In this document: piece by piece, positions 46,309 through 58,297 of the stretch | Position numbering within the stretch: position 1 is the stretch's first letter | Layout of the letters: every line of letters begins with the position of its first letter | Origin: Nematostella vectensis | Lineage: Eukaryota; Cnidaria; Anthozoa; Actiniaria; Edwardsiidae | Assembly: GCF_932526225.1 (NCBI RefSeq) | Contig: NC_064041.1 | Coordinates: forward strand, 13,577,451 to 13,641,450 | DNA: 64,000 nt | Direction of reading: 5' to 3' | Notes under the pieces: generated by a model | The model's input: the letters and a program-made list of their open reading frames with translations, nothing else | The model's database searches: none | What the model was told of the DNA's origin: nothing | Made by a program: the position numbers and the translations under genes

Positions 46309-49300
46309 ATGGATTGTGTGAATCGGAGTATCTCTTCGTCTGAAGTCAGTGATAGTCCAAGAAAGGCGGAGGAGTTGATCAAAACCCTTCCGGTAAGTTG
46401 TCATTACCATAAGCTATAAGAAAACTACCTAGAAACAGGAACGGTAGGTTCCTTTGCATTTCTAATGTCAGGGATAAAGCGAATGTGCCCTAACCAATCA
46501 AAATGGCGGGAAACTGAGTGAAGGGTTTGAGGGGATAGTGGGATCTCTACCATTCTGTTGCCCTATGTTGTCATTGGCACACGCTGCAAAAGTTTAGTTC
46601 AAAGTTGAAAATTTATCTAAAATTCGTAATTTTACGACTAGGCATCAAATACGACGTAATGAGTGTTTATTCGACATGTGCCAATAACAACATTACGATG
46701 GTATGCCTGTGGTGGGATCTAGGCTTTATTGATTCAGTATCAGTGAATCCAACGAAAATGACTCACATTTGTGTAAAATAAGAAATAAACTAGAAATTCT
46801 CGTGGAGAAGTGAAGTGCTTGAGCTCATAGATTAGTTGGTCATTCAATTGCAAGGGTTAAATCTATATTCTTTTAGATTTGTGTAGGGCAGTAAGCACAT
46901 TTTCCATAAGCCAGATTTATGCCAGACCCCCTTTACTTTGCAGCCACTGTCTTGGCTGATCACTAACCGTTTGTTTCATGGTTTCTCTGTTTGTTTTATA
47001 AGAGAAATAGAACAAAAACAAATTGCTTGAAGTCTTATTTTATTAAACAGAAGAAATTATTCAATTGAAGGTATTGTATGTCTAGACGAAAGGGGAAGTC
47101 TAAGTCTGATAACCATGACAACAAACAATCCGATTAGCTTGGAGGGGATGTGCAGTCATAGATATTATGGACAGTAAGTCCCGTGTGCCCACCCTGAGCT
47201 GCATGCTATACCCAGTAAGCTATTTAGGTCTAAGTGGTGGTAGCTACTGAAAAGATTTCTGCTCATGTATATCAACATATAGCGAAATATACAGAATTTA
47301 TGTTCTCCTGTGGCTTGTTGCACAGGAAATCGACACAATGACCTATATTAGTGTTTTAACATCTTAACATTCAAATTGTGCAAAATGTCTCCTGTGTAAC
47401 ACCATTAGGTATTTTATTTGTAAATACAAATACAAATGTGTGTAATTTTCTTGGTTTCGCTGAAAAAGTATTATAGCTTCATTTCAATTAATATCAAGTA
47501 TCAACGAGTAAAGTGCATCCGTTTGCCATACAGAAAGCTCCTTGCTCAATTTCATGCTGGTCTTGCTTGTGTAAATAAAAATAGGACATTAACAAATGTT
47601 ATTTTTTTATTACTTTTTATTACAAGTATCGTTTTTTCACGAAGAAAATTTTTTAAAAATGCTAAAAAGCGGGAGATTGGTGCCTTCAAAGGGCGGGGTG
47701 CTGTAAAAAAGGCTCTTTTAGGGAGGGAGGGGCTCAGATTTGTCCCTGACTGGAATCCTGGGGGTTTTTAGGGGGAGAGGGGGGGTTCTGAAATTTTAAG
47801 GTGAGTCAAAATCTTCTCTACCCACCCGTCAGGGAATTTAATGAACACTCCCTATGATAGGTCCATATAGCAGGAGGGGTTGTTTTCTGGGTATAATACT
47901 TATTCATATTATTTTGCCTAGGGGTCAGACCCAAGTAAGACCATCAATGTGGCCGTCTCGTCAAGAGCCCTGTTTGACCTGGATGAAGAAAATGATCTGT
48001 TTGAAAAGAAGGGTTTAGAGGATTATATAGCCTTGCAAGTCCGTAGAGAAGACAACATGCTAAAGCCTGGTTCAGCATTCCCATTTATTAAGGTGAATTC
48101 TGCTTCTTCAATTACGACAATCTAATCAACTTTTATAAGCAAGAAAGATATAAAATAATATTACAGTCGAAGCTATCCAAGCGACCAGCCCCGTTAACGA
48201 CCACGATCATGAATCACCGATTAAATTGTCACACAAACTCTGTAATTCTGAACTCTTGTAAGTGACCAACTTATCAGTGCGACAAGCCCTGTTAACGACC
48301 ACAATTTCAAACCACCAACTGAGATTTTCTTTTATTTTTAAGCTCTCTAAAGTGACTACAATGAAATTTGGCTTTACAACATCAGTCAACAACATCATAT
48401 CTAATGAATGCTGAAATCACATATAAAGCAGAAATGTTGTAATGTTTCACAAACGCTGCCTTTCCAATAGGCAACCATTAAAGAATTTCATAATTAAAAT
48501 CTTCTAACTTGGGGATTGACATTTCTTTGTCTCCAGAAAACGTATAAATGCAAGACATCTCTAGTCCATAGCCAGCTCCACGATTTATCCTCTCATGATG
48601 AGTTAAATACCTTGTTTTGGGAACATTTTGCCAACATGATTCCATGTATTTATGAGTCAGTTATTTCAAGTTTGTTTTGCTCACAGTTACAGTTATTAGT
48701 GATTGTAAAAATATTTGGAAAAAATATAAATCTGTAGAATCATGGTTGTGTGCCGTTGAAATGCACCTTCTTTGTAGATGTTTTCGGCAATATTTTCTCA
48801 TTAAAATCAAGCAATAAACCAAAATATTACAGCATTGTTATTATCACGATAGCTCTTATATTACATTTTAAGCTCCCGTAAGCAACCAACACCTATTGTT
48901 CAAGTTTTTGGTTCCCAGTGGTTGCTTATGAGAGCAAGCTCTCGTAAAAGACCAGCCCGTTAACGACCACAATTTTCAGTTCCCAAGGTGGTCGCCTACG
49001 AGAGCGTAAACAGTATATACCTCACAATAAAAACCAGCAAGTAAGAACCTAGAGTTATTTTACGTAAGATAAGATTATTACTGTCAATTTAGGCAAGTTG
49101 GTTTTAGTTGTTGGTTCTAACATGTTGTGTTCAGGTGCATACACAGGGGGGTGCGCGCACCCCTCCCCTGGTGGTCAAAAAGTGGATGGGTCATTTCTTA
49201 TAGGAATCTTTAAATCCTTTTTCAATATGATACCTATGACTGCGCACCCCCCTCAGCCAATCCTGGGTATGCGCCTGGTGTTGATTGTACAAATGGAAGT

Positions 49301-52300
49301 CCTGTTGGTCTCACAGATCTCTGATTGGTTGCAGGCCCTTGAGAATGTAAACCGGAAACTTCGAGAGAAAGACCCAAAGGAGCAAGAGATTTTTAGTATT
49401 GTTCTGATGTCCCATAACAATGCTCAAGTCGGAATAAGGCTGCAGAAATCAATTGATCACAATGGTAACTGTCAAATAAAGTGACGCTTGCTATATGATC
49501 ACATGTGGTTTAATGCTAAGAGGGTGATTCCTAGTGATTTATTCTTGTTTTGTTTGTGTTTAGGTCTCATGATATCCAGGATGGCTCTTACAGGTGGCAA
49601 AAGCCCTGTGAAATATCTTGAAGCTTTTAACATCACATTATTTCTCACTTCATATAAAGAGGAAGTGACTGATGCCATACAGCAGGGTAGTGTGAAATTT
49701 CAGAATTTTTAGGGGGAGGGGGTGGGGGATACCCTCATTAGATGGCTCGCAAGCTATAGCAGTTAAATGGCTTTCCTGCTATCATTTAGCCAATCAGAAG
49801 ACGTTCGCCATTCAGAAAGCAAACAATTTAGATCTCGCATGTGTGTTCTATAAATGGCGCTACACAGGGGATTATTATTATCACCTAGGACACCAAATTA
49901 GCGACTTGGAAGTGCTGATTTGAGCAAGAAAAGAGTTGTTTCAACGCGTATTTCGCTGTTAAAAGCTGACTGCTACTCAGTACCCTGGGTACCAGAGCCT
50001 CTCACGGTATTTTGGCTGAGCGTCACTGGAGGAGAGAAGTCTGGAGGCTCTGGTACCCAGGGTCGCTCCTCAGGCATCCCAGACAAAAATCTGAAGCTAT
50101 CAACTTTTGAATACTCTCCTGCAAAAGGGTTGACGTCATATATGCTTCTGTGTTTGAAAAGCTGCCAAAAACTCTGCAATTGTCTAGCATTATTTATTGA
50201 TGGTTATGTCCGTGTGTTGATAAGGATAGATATTATGGTGATGATCAATGTTGACAGGGATTATTTTAGTAATGATGTAATACTAAAGATAGAACATTAG
50301 TCAATTATTCCGCCTTTTTACTCTTCTACCCATTACAAGCTAATGTGTTGGAAGTAGCCTGCAATGCAGTCGTTTTCCCGGTGTTTTTATAGCCGAATCG
50401 CTCGATGCCGGTTTTTCGCTATAAACACCGAGTAAACCTGCATTTTCAGGCTGGTGGAAGAGATTTTCTTCTTTTGCAAATAAACCGTTGAATTTCAAAT
50501 TAAAGCAATAACAAAGGATTGGTTTATGGACATTCTTTTATTTCATTCAACTACAGGGTTCCCAGCTGCTCATATGTCAACCCAAACTATAAGATCTCCA
50601 AGCGAGACACAGCTCCGTGTGGCGTTTGATCTTGACGCTGTTCTCTTTTCTGACGAATCTGAGAAAATCTACAAGGAGAAGGGCTTGCAAGGGTTCCTAG
50701 AAAACGAGATAGAACACAGGGATATCCCCCTTTCCGAGGTAGGATATCAAGATAGAACACAGGGATATCCCCCTTTCCGATGTAGGATAACAAGATAGAA
50801 CATAGGGATATCCCCCTTTCCGAGGTAGGATAACAAGATAGAACACAGGAATATCCCCTTTTCCAATGCAGGATAACAAGATAGAACACAGGGATATCCC
50901 CCTTTCCGAGGTAGGATAACAAGATAGAACACAGGGATATCCCCCTTTCCGAGGTAGGACACTGGACGAAATAAAGAATTTAAGTGCATTTAAGACATAT
51001 CCGAAATGTACCTTAAATTTACTACTGTCTATATGTTGCATTTAAAGGCCACACTTAAAGTCAGTAGATATTGGTTGTTAACTTAAATTCCTTTAAATGT
51101 AGTATTGACTTTAAGTAACTTTCTTTGCCTTTATCGAAAACTTATACTCTTTAGGAGATTTAAGTGTCTTTCATTAGTTCTAAATTTCATCATATTCGTT
51201 GGACTTATATTTTCCGTACTTTAGAAGTTAATTTAGTTTCTAAACATAATATTTTTTGGCTAATATCAGGAAACGTTTTATGAAACGCATATAAATAGCT
51301 TTAAGCATATTCGGGTTCTTGTTTAACCAAGTGATTTGTATTTTGGCAGAAAGAAAAAGCGATGAAAAATTGATATTCGCATTATTTTAGGATTACTTTG
51401 CCTTTAGCAGTAATAATAACAGCTTCACCGGCGAAGAGGAAGTCAGTCATATGCGAGAGGAAGTGACGCGCAAGCGTATATATTGTTTCCCTTCACGTGA
51501 CTACCACGGCGGGCTATTCGCATAGCGTGTTTAGAAGTGTGATTTTGGTTCATCTAACTTCTCTATAAATCCACGCCAAAAGATGCGCTATTTCTTTCAA
51601 TGACATCAAATCGAATGGCAAAGCCTACCAATGAAAAAATGTTGACCACATAACCTTCAAGTTTGGAGGGAAAACAGAGCTTTAAATGCGGAAAATCAGC
51701 GACTGCGTGCGTGAGGTGAGAATTCAACAGTGAAGACAGAACTCGCTGAAATTTTCGCCGAAAGGGAGCCCCAGAGACTTTCAGGTAAGCCTAACTGATC
51801 GGAACCAGTTCTTGTTTATTCTTTTCTTGATTATTTTTTGTCTTTAAGGGCAACCTTCCGAGTTTAGGCGATCTTTTTCCTCATTGAGTAGTGTCTATCA
51901 TTCGATCCGAATCAGCGTTCCGCCGTACGCTAAAGAGCCTTCGGTTCTATCTTATCTGGCCAGCGGAGAAATCTTAAATTCTTCACATGAAGCGCTTGTT
52001 TTTTGAATTGTATTTTATACAAATAAATGTTTTTTTTAAGATTATGCTCGGTTGTTATTGAGCTAGTACATTGCTTGGCATCTCTTTATTTTTCTGGTAA
52101 TCATTAAGAATAATTAATCACAGAACAATGCTAATATTGTCAGCCTAGATTTCAAATACCAAATCAATTGTTGTTATAATTATTGTTGTTTTTTCCTGAG
52201 ATAATGCTATCCCAGAAAAAAAAAAAGCACAACAAATGCAACCAGATATAGAATGATGATTTTCAATGGTAAGAAAACAACCTTTTTACATTTTCAGCGG

Positions 52301-55300
52301 AAAATCCCTAAGAAATGTTGCATTTTTTATTGTGTCTTTTTACTATAAGTTTTAGTTGTCCAGTATTTTATACTTTGGTTCGAAAAAAGGATGACACTTA
52401 ATTCAAAGTCAGTCAACATAATCAATATAAGCAATCAATATCAGGGGTTTCATTAGAAGGCAGGTACCGGCAGTTAACCGCCGCCGTCAACTTAAAACGC
52501 TGATCTCAGATCTAATAAAGTTTGCAAAGGAAGCATGATTCGTGATAAAATACCATTTGACATTATGCTATTGTCACTATCATCTATTCTTGATTTTGAT
52601 TTCATTAAGTTAATTGTCTGTTACTTTTGAACATATTCATTTTTTACTGCTCGAGAGTCGTAGCGGTTTTTTTTGCCACCATCCTTGATGTGAAACCAGA
52701 AAGATGTTTCTGCGATCCGAGCTTGCTAATTGATTTTTTCCCTTTTAGCTGCATTTAACAGTATTTCCAAAGCCTGAAGGATGACATAAATAGAAAGTAT
52801 GATGGAACACTGGATGCTTGTAGGAAATCATGCAGACAGTACCAGACGGTCTTCATAGTGAGTATTTAAAATTGAATATTGTTGGTGTAGTTAAACCCTC
52901 TGAATTTTCTCATTAAAATGTTCTCTTTAACACAATAGCATTTTAGTTTTTATGAACTCCTTTTATTCTTAAAATTTCCACAAAGGTTTTGATAGGTTGG
53001 TATCAATATTGCTATTATACTTGCTTAAATGGCTCTTTTAAAGGATTGTATTAAAATTTAAAATGCTGTATTTGCTGGAAAAAGTAGACTTGCACTTGTG
53101 CAACACTTGTGTGTTTGTAAACAAATCAAATGACTTTTTGTTTGGTGAACTTGCACTCTCTCCAGCCTTTGGTGGAAAAATAACAGCACAACAAGTAACT
53201 AATTCAGCATTTACAAACTATACAGAAAATTAGAGATTGTCAGTAAGGGCTTATCCCCTTGTGTGAGGGTGCCACACAAAAAGCCATCGGATCACCTTAA
53301 AGCAAGTTCACTTGGGGAGTGCACTAATGAAAAAACAATATAGATTTCAAAAAGGATGACAAAATAAAATAATAGTTTCTGAAGCCATAGTCACTTCTCT
53401 TTCCTGGTCAAGAAAACATGAAACTGTGCAAAGCTTTTCCTGCATTTATGGCTATGAAGAAGGGAATAATAAAATAAGCTCGACAAGTATAGGCTTTATA
53501 AAACAGTGTAGATACTTATCAAACAATTTCTTCCTTTACAAAAACAGCAGAAAGTACTAAATGCTGTGGAGACTATTAACTGGCCAGAGGAGAAGAAGGA
53601 GAGGTTTGCCAATGTTCTGAATGATGTACAAAACATTTCATCGGAGAAGAGCGAGGAAGAGGTAGATTGGGTTGTCTTCTTCGTTAAATCATTGAAAAGG
53701 GAGAAAAATGAGCTTAGAATTTTGAAGGAGTTAGAAAGCCATCACTGAGAATGTAACTTAGTCGCAGGGCTTTGCTCAAGATGGCAAAGAGAGTGAGAGG
53801 AGTAAGACGATCAGACAGACCCTGTCCAGGGAACACCAAGAAATAGGCAGTATTAAAGCAAACCTCCAATGAGATGCTTGACGGCAGTGCACCAAGACCT
53901 CTACATACCTCTACCCCGCAGCGTCCAACGCAATCCAATAGTATTTAGTCCATATTTGTCAGCAGGGAATAGGGTTATGTAAGTCTATTTCTTTTATATC
54001 ATCAATACAAAATATTTGTTTTTAATCAAATACGATTTACAAGGCTCTTGTTAATTTTTGGCTAGAGCTTTTCAGCCTTTTTAAATAATTTTAAATACTT
54101 TTTATGATGCTTTTGTCTCTATTCTACATTTGAATATACATATAAAACATAGATTATTTCCTACTTTCATAAATATGCTTTTGAGTAAAGCTGACTGTTT
54201 GATTTTTGTTCTACATTAGTTTTCGTAGTTAGCATTTTATCACATAAAAGATAGCTTTTTAGATGTAAGTTTTAAGATTTGTATATCAAATCAGATTTCA
54301 TGCCATTATGCACATGTAAGAGACGACTGAGGATTTAAATAAAAATAGAATGGAAGCTTAATATTGATTGTGTCTTCCTGCTCAAAAATTATTATGATGA
54401 TGTGGATTAAACTATGCAAAATTCTCAGTGCTCAAGCCGTGAACGCTGTAGAACCACACACAATCTATATTGAAAAACACGTAGGTTCTTAAATATGAAA
54501 TTGAGATAAACTTTCTAAATGTTAAAAGGTGAAATTTAATGCATCTAAGAGTTCATGATAGCTATACAAAGGTACACTTGAGTGGCTTTAAAAATTCAGG
54601 ATAGTCATATAAACGTTTATTTAAGGACCTTAAAAGAAATTTAAAGATAATATTTAATGGCTTTAAAATTCAGGAAAGTTACATTAATGTTTATTTAAGG
54701 AACTAAAAAGATATTAAAGATAAGATTTACTGAGATTTACGTGTTCAGGATAGTTTCATAAAGTTTAAATTTTTGTATCTTTCAGTGGTTTTTTCTTTAG
54801 ATACACTGAAATGTATCTAAAGTTTAAATTTCTTCGCCTTTTTGTATAAATTTAAAGGTACTTATTTCCTTTTTTTTCGTCCAGTGGGATAACAAGATAG
54901 AACATAGGGATATCCCCCTTTCCGATGTAGGATAACAAGGTAGAACATAGGGATATCCCCCTTTCCGAGGTAGGATAACGAGATAGAACACAGGGATATC
55001 CCCCTTTCCAATGTAGGATAACAAGATAGAACACAGGGATATCCCCCTTTCCGAGGTAGGATAACAAGATAGAACACAGGGATATCCCCCTTTCCGATGT
55101 AGGATAACAAGATAGAACACAGGAATATCCCCCTTTCCGAGGTAGGATAACGAGATAGAAACCAGGGATATCTCCCTTTCCGAGGTAGGATAACGAGATA
55201 GAACACAGGGATATCCCCCTTTCCGAGGTAGGATAACAAGATAGAAACCAGGGATATCCCCCTTTCCGAGGTAGGATAACGAGATAGAACACAGGGATAT

Positions 55301-56010
55301 CCCCCTTTCCGAGGTAGGATAACAAGTTTTTTTTAAATATGGGGATGGACAGATGGAATCGAATGCTGAAGATTGCTTTGAACAGACCGCCGCCTATCGT
55401 TTTCTAGATGAAAACTCGATAAAAAAGTATAGAAGACTCGAGCTGAGGCATGGAAATGCGGATTCTATTTGACTACTGTACATTTTTGGACTGTTTCATC
55501 TTTTAATACTATTGCATATATATGGGGGGCTGTTTGCAACCTTGTGTTGATTTATAGCTTCTCTACCCTAGCTTGTCTGTAGTCGTTCTAGCTATCCGAA
55601 TAACTGTAGTTTATATAAGAGTATAACATTTGTGTCTATTGCTATAGGGTCCTCTAAAACGCTTTGCAGAGGCACTTGGACGTATGCAAAAGAAGTTTGA
55701 ACGCCAGGATATCAATAATTGCCCAATCAGAACCTACATTGTAACATCACGTGATGCTATTGTTGGTCAGCGGGCGCTCAAGACATTACGTCATTGGGGC
55801 CTGGAAATCGACGAGTGTTTCTTCATGGCAGGCGCCCCAAAGGATGGGGTACTGGCAGCTATAATTCCCCACATATTCTTTGATGATCAGATCTCCCACA
55901 TTTCCCAGGCGCGGGAGAAAGGGACCCCTTCCGCCCATGTGTCATATGGTGTGTCACGTGACTACGAGAAAGAGAAAATGAAATCTGCTAAAAAGGACCT
56001 CAAGTTTTAG
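46309..56010 (+). CDS. NT5C1A: Cytosolic 5'-nucleotidase 1A-like, intact copy B
   Basis: Cytosolic enzyme of the NT5C1A/NT5C1B family that hydrolyses AMP to adenosine and phosphate. Six exons in phase: 46309-46392, 47922-48092, 49335-49464, 49564-49686, 50557-50738 and 55648-56010, giving 350 residues (human NT5C1A has 368). Diagnostic segments are [17 protein letters not shown] (from about 35), [49 protein letters not shown] (189-204, including the second conserved Asp motif), [13 protein letters not shown] (255-267), and AGAPKDG with IPHIFFDDQ (303-311). The first ATG is used because no earlier in-frame Met exists. Intron 5 (50739-55647) is swollen by a minisatellite made from its own splice donor and by a CACTA-type transposon. 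Whether it is NT5C1A- or NT5C1B-like within the family cannot be decided here. Confidence 0.95.
46437..46452. repeat. 16-bp palindromic footprint in copy B intron 1
   Basis: AGGAACGGTAGGTTCC is present in copy B and absent from the otherwise identical place in copy A. Its self-complementary ends suggest a transposon excision footprint. Confidence 0.5.
46585..46944. mobile_element. Insertion of about 0.36 kb in copy B intron 1
   Basis: Copy A has an empty site (GCACACACTGTCTTGG at about 27579). The insert begins GCAAAAGTTTAG and ends ACTTTGCAGC, short inverted ends. No coding capacity. Confidence 0.6.
47299..47734. mobile_element. Insertion of about 0.43 kb in copy B intron 1
   Basis: Copy A reads straight through (ACAGAATTTAGATTTGTCC near 27930), so copy B gained or copy A lost this segment. 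Ends are not clearly inverted repeats. No coding function seen. Confidence 0.5.
50705..50959 (+). repeat. 43-bp minisatellite from the exon 5 splice donor, left part
   Basis: About six units of 43 bp beginning in the last codons of NT5C1A exon 5. Each unit holds GATAGAACACAGGGATATC and CCCCTTTCCGAGGTAGGATA, that is the exon end, the GAG/GTAGGA splice donor and the first intron bases. The true donor is the first one (after 50738). Variant units have GATGTAGGA or AATGCAGGA in place of the donor. Confidence 0.95.
50960..54886. mobile_element. 3.9-kb CACTA (EnSpm)-type DNA transposon
   Basis: The ends are CACTGGACGAAA and its inverse TTTCGTCCAGTG. The flanking direct repeat GGA occurs at 50957-50959 and 54887-54889. 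CACT(A/G) termini with a 3-bp target duplication define the CACTA group. Both ends are rich in subterminal TTTAAA/AAGTTTAAA motifs. It interrupts the 43-bp minisatellite, so it is younger than the array. No transposase is recognised, but a small intron-containing gene may be carried inside. Confidence 0.85.
51686..53748 (+). CDS. Possible small spliced gene carried by the CACTA element
   Basis: Three segments join in phase with GT-AG boundaries: 51686-51715, 52762-52857 and 53548-53748, giving 108 residues. The product would start [10 protein letters not shown] and contain [18 protein letters not shown] and a charged, probably helical C-terminal half ([34 protein letters not shown]) ending in a stop. 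The last exon is the best supported. An upstream TATA-like GTATATATT at about 51476 sits in a GC-richer stretch. No family recognised; it might be a transposon accessory protein or a captured host exon. The first exon is a guess, since a stronger donor (TTTCAG/GTAAGC) lies at 51784. Confidence 0.35.
54887..55327 (+). repeat. 43-bp splice-donor minisatellite, right part
   Basis: About ten further units of the same 43-bp repeat, right of the transposon. Unit register continues from the left part across the GGA target duplication, proving a single array of about 16 units before insertion. Minus-strand reading frames here (period 43 residues) are repeat by-products. Confidence 0.95.
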
Positions 56011-56393
56011 CCACAGAGGTGTTGAAGGGGATACTATGGTCATATATACACTAGAAATCATATAATTACATGATTATCAAAATATTAAAGGTTTTACATC
56101 AAAATTTGCGAATCTAGTATACTCCATTCCGTGGGCCACACTTAGTTTGAATATTTCTAATATATTAATGTGATCTAAATGGCTATCTAATATCTATCAT
56201 ATCTTTGACTTGTAAGTGTGCCCTTCCAGAGCACAAATTTCCTGTTTTCTTGCGATGTTACAGTCACGAGTGCAGCAGTCCCAAGGGTGGGTGCAGGCGA
56301 AGAGATTTGATATCATGCTGGGCTAAGCTGGCTAAGCTCCATTGTGTGTATACCCCTTTGAAACTCCATTGAAGGAATTTTGAATGTAATTTA
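56011..56393. other. Region 3' of NT5C1A
   Basis: Probable 3' untranslated region and intergenic DNA. Nothing further recognised. Confidence 0.4.
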
Positions 56394-56933
56394 TGCACCA
56401 GTCAATTGACAGCCCCGGCCCCCCGGGACGTACCGGAGAGGTAACGGGGGATTTAACACCTGTAATCCATCTGGGGGGGGGGGGGGGGGGGGGGGGGCAG
56501 GGGATTCAACGCTGAACCGGGAGTTGCGTCTGATGGCTCATTTAAATAAAATAATGGGCTTACCCGAAGTTTTCCCTACGTATTAAAATATATTCTTTCA
56601 AAAAAGATATTTGCAAATCTATATCTCTAATAGTATTGACTAAAAAATAAAGTTTACCCGCTATCAATCGGTCTTTTGATTTTTAAATTTGGGGTAGCCT
56701 GTGTTGAAAATAACAGAGGGCCGGGAAGTGGGTGAACCATGCACCCGCTTTTTCCCGCCGAAGTTCAGTTCATTGACCATGGCAGCTCAACAAAAGATAA
56801 GCTAAAAGAAAAGTTATTCTATACAATTGAATATTGGCTTTCGATAGTGGGAAGTTATCGGAAAACACCGGGGCCATGTATCGGGGGTTTTAACAGCGTC
56901 ATCGGGGTGGCGTGATTTGAATTGACTGGTGCA
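56394..56933. mobile_element. 540-bp Harbinger-type MITE
   Basis: Ends TGCACCAGTCAATT and the exact inverse AATTGACTGGTGCA, flanked by TTA at 56391-56393 and 56934-56936. A TTA target with 14-bp inverted ends fits the PIF/Harbinger group. The interior has a long G tract at 56471-56496 and no gene. Confidence 0.8.
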
Positions 56934-58297
56934 TTAGACGAAGTTGCGTCGTCTGACCGGGCAAACATGGGGTCAATGCCGACCCCTGGAATTGATACCG
57001 GCGGCCCCGGTTGCCCGTTTCGTGGCGTGTACTACTACCAAGGCAAATAGAGTTATTGTTTTTGCCCCACTCTCACTTCTCTTCAGTTGGGTAAGGGTAC
57101 TACCTATATGGGTGGGGGATTGTGACCTAGCTGCCGTGGTTCCCTGGGAGAGCAGTGCTCGTGGCTGAGTTTACAGTACATGGATGAAGCCACAGGTATT
57201 ATGTTTACATTCAGACTCTTTCATAGTGTTTTAATAACCTATTGTAATTTAATTCTACAATTCTCAGGGAATTAAAAGTCCATGTGAATTTTGCATCCTA
57301 TTTACAATATTTTACAAAACGAGTATGATATGCAGCAATTGTGAGTCTGGGCAAACGATATGCATAATAACTATACCCTGGCCTTTATGGCCATGCTAAA
57401 AACATGAGGGCATTTCGCTGCCCTACAAGTCGCCATCCTGGTTTCCAGGTAACGAATTTATACACTAGTCATAGAACTCACTAGCAATGTCTGTCACTGC
57501 AAAGCTAACATAACCCTTTGAAGAAAAGCTTTGTGGATTAAAAAATGGGATAGACAGCAATGGGGTGGAAACACAGATTGTGTTAACATCGTTTCTGATG
57601 ATGATTTTTTTTAAATTGATCTTAAAGAAGTTTAAGCAAAATATCTGAGAATTACTGAGGGACCCCAACTGTTAAAAATATATGAAAAAAAACAGTAAAT
57701 GGAAATATGTTGTCAGGCGCATACTTTGAACACTTTCCCTTTCCTATCAAAAAGTGGATAATTTCTTACTGCAGAATAGGCAAGGCATAGCCAAGGGGGT
57801 GGCCCAGGGCCCCCAAAATACAGTAAATGTATGAGACATTATCTAAAATACAGGAGAAAATGCCTGAAAGGGCCTTTTGCCCCCCCCCCCTCCTGTTAAA
57901 AATCCTGGCCACGCCTTGCCTCATACCCAGGCGTCTTAAGTCAGTAAAAACAAGTGAATACTAGTGAGCGCAATGAGCCTTGGGAAGGTTTAGCGCTGCC
58001 GCAAAGGACCAAGGGAAGGGTCAACGCGAGAAGCACCCTTGCGTGCTTAGTCTGACCACGCCAGTAAGCGCCTGGGTACGAAGCAGGCCCAGATAATACA
58101 AAACTGCGCACACCTCAGCAAAACCTAGGTGCACACCTGGTTCCATTGCTTATGATTCTGAGAGCTTTGACAGTAAAAGATTAATTAAAGTAATGCTCAG
58201 CATTATATGGGTACAAAAAGTTTTTTGCAAAATTATATAGTGTGCTGTATACTAACAGCATATAACCTATACTATATATACTTTATGATGCCCAAAA
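56934..58297. other. Intergenic DNA between NT5C1A and YPEL5
   Basis: The two genes are convergent. No gene is seen. Short reading frames near 56944-57168 and 57465-57668 have no recognisable domain. Confidence 0.45.
57778..57921. mobile_element. Short MITE
   Basis: Left AGGCAAGGCATAGCCAAGG and right CCTGGCCACGCCTTGCCT are imperfect inverted ends around about 105 bp with C/G runs. Confidence 0.55.

Noticed and set aside
50587-51041. Minus-strand frames with a periodic leucine/glycine-rich product
   Set aside because: Antisense reading of the 43-bp minisatellite; the same happens at 54824-55325.
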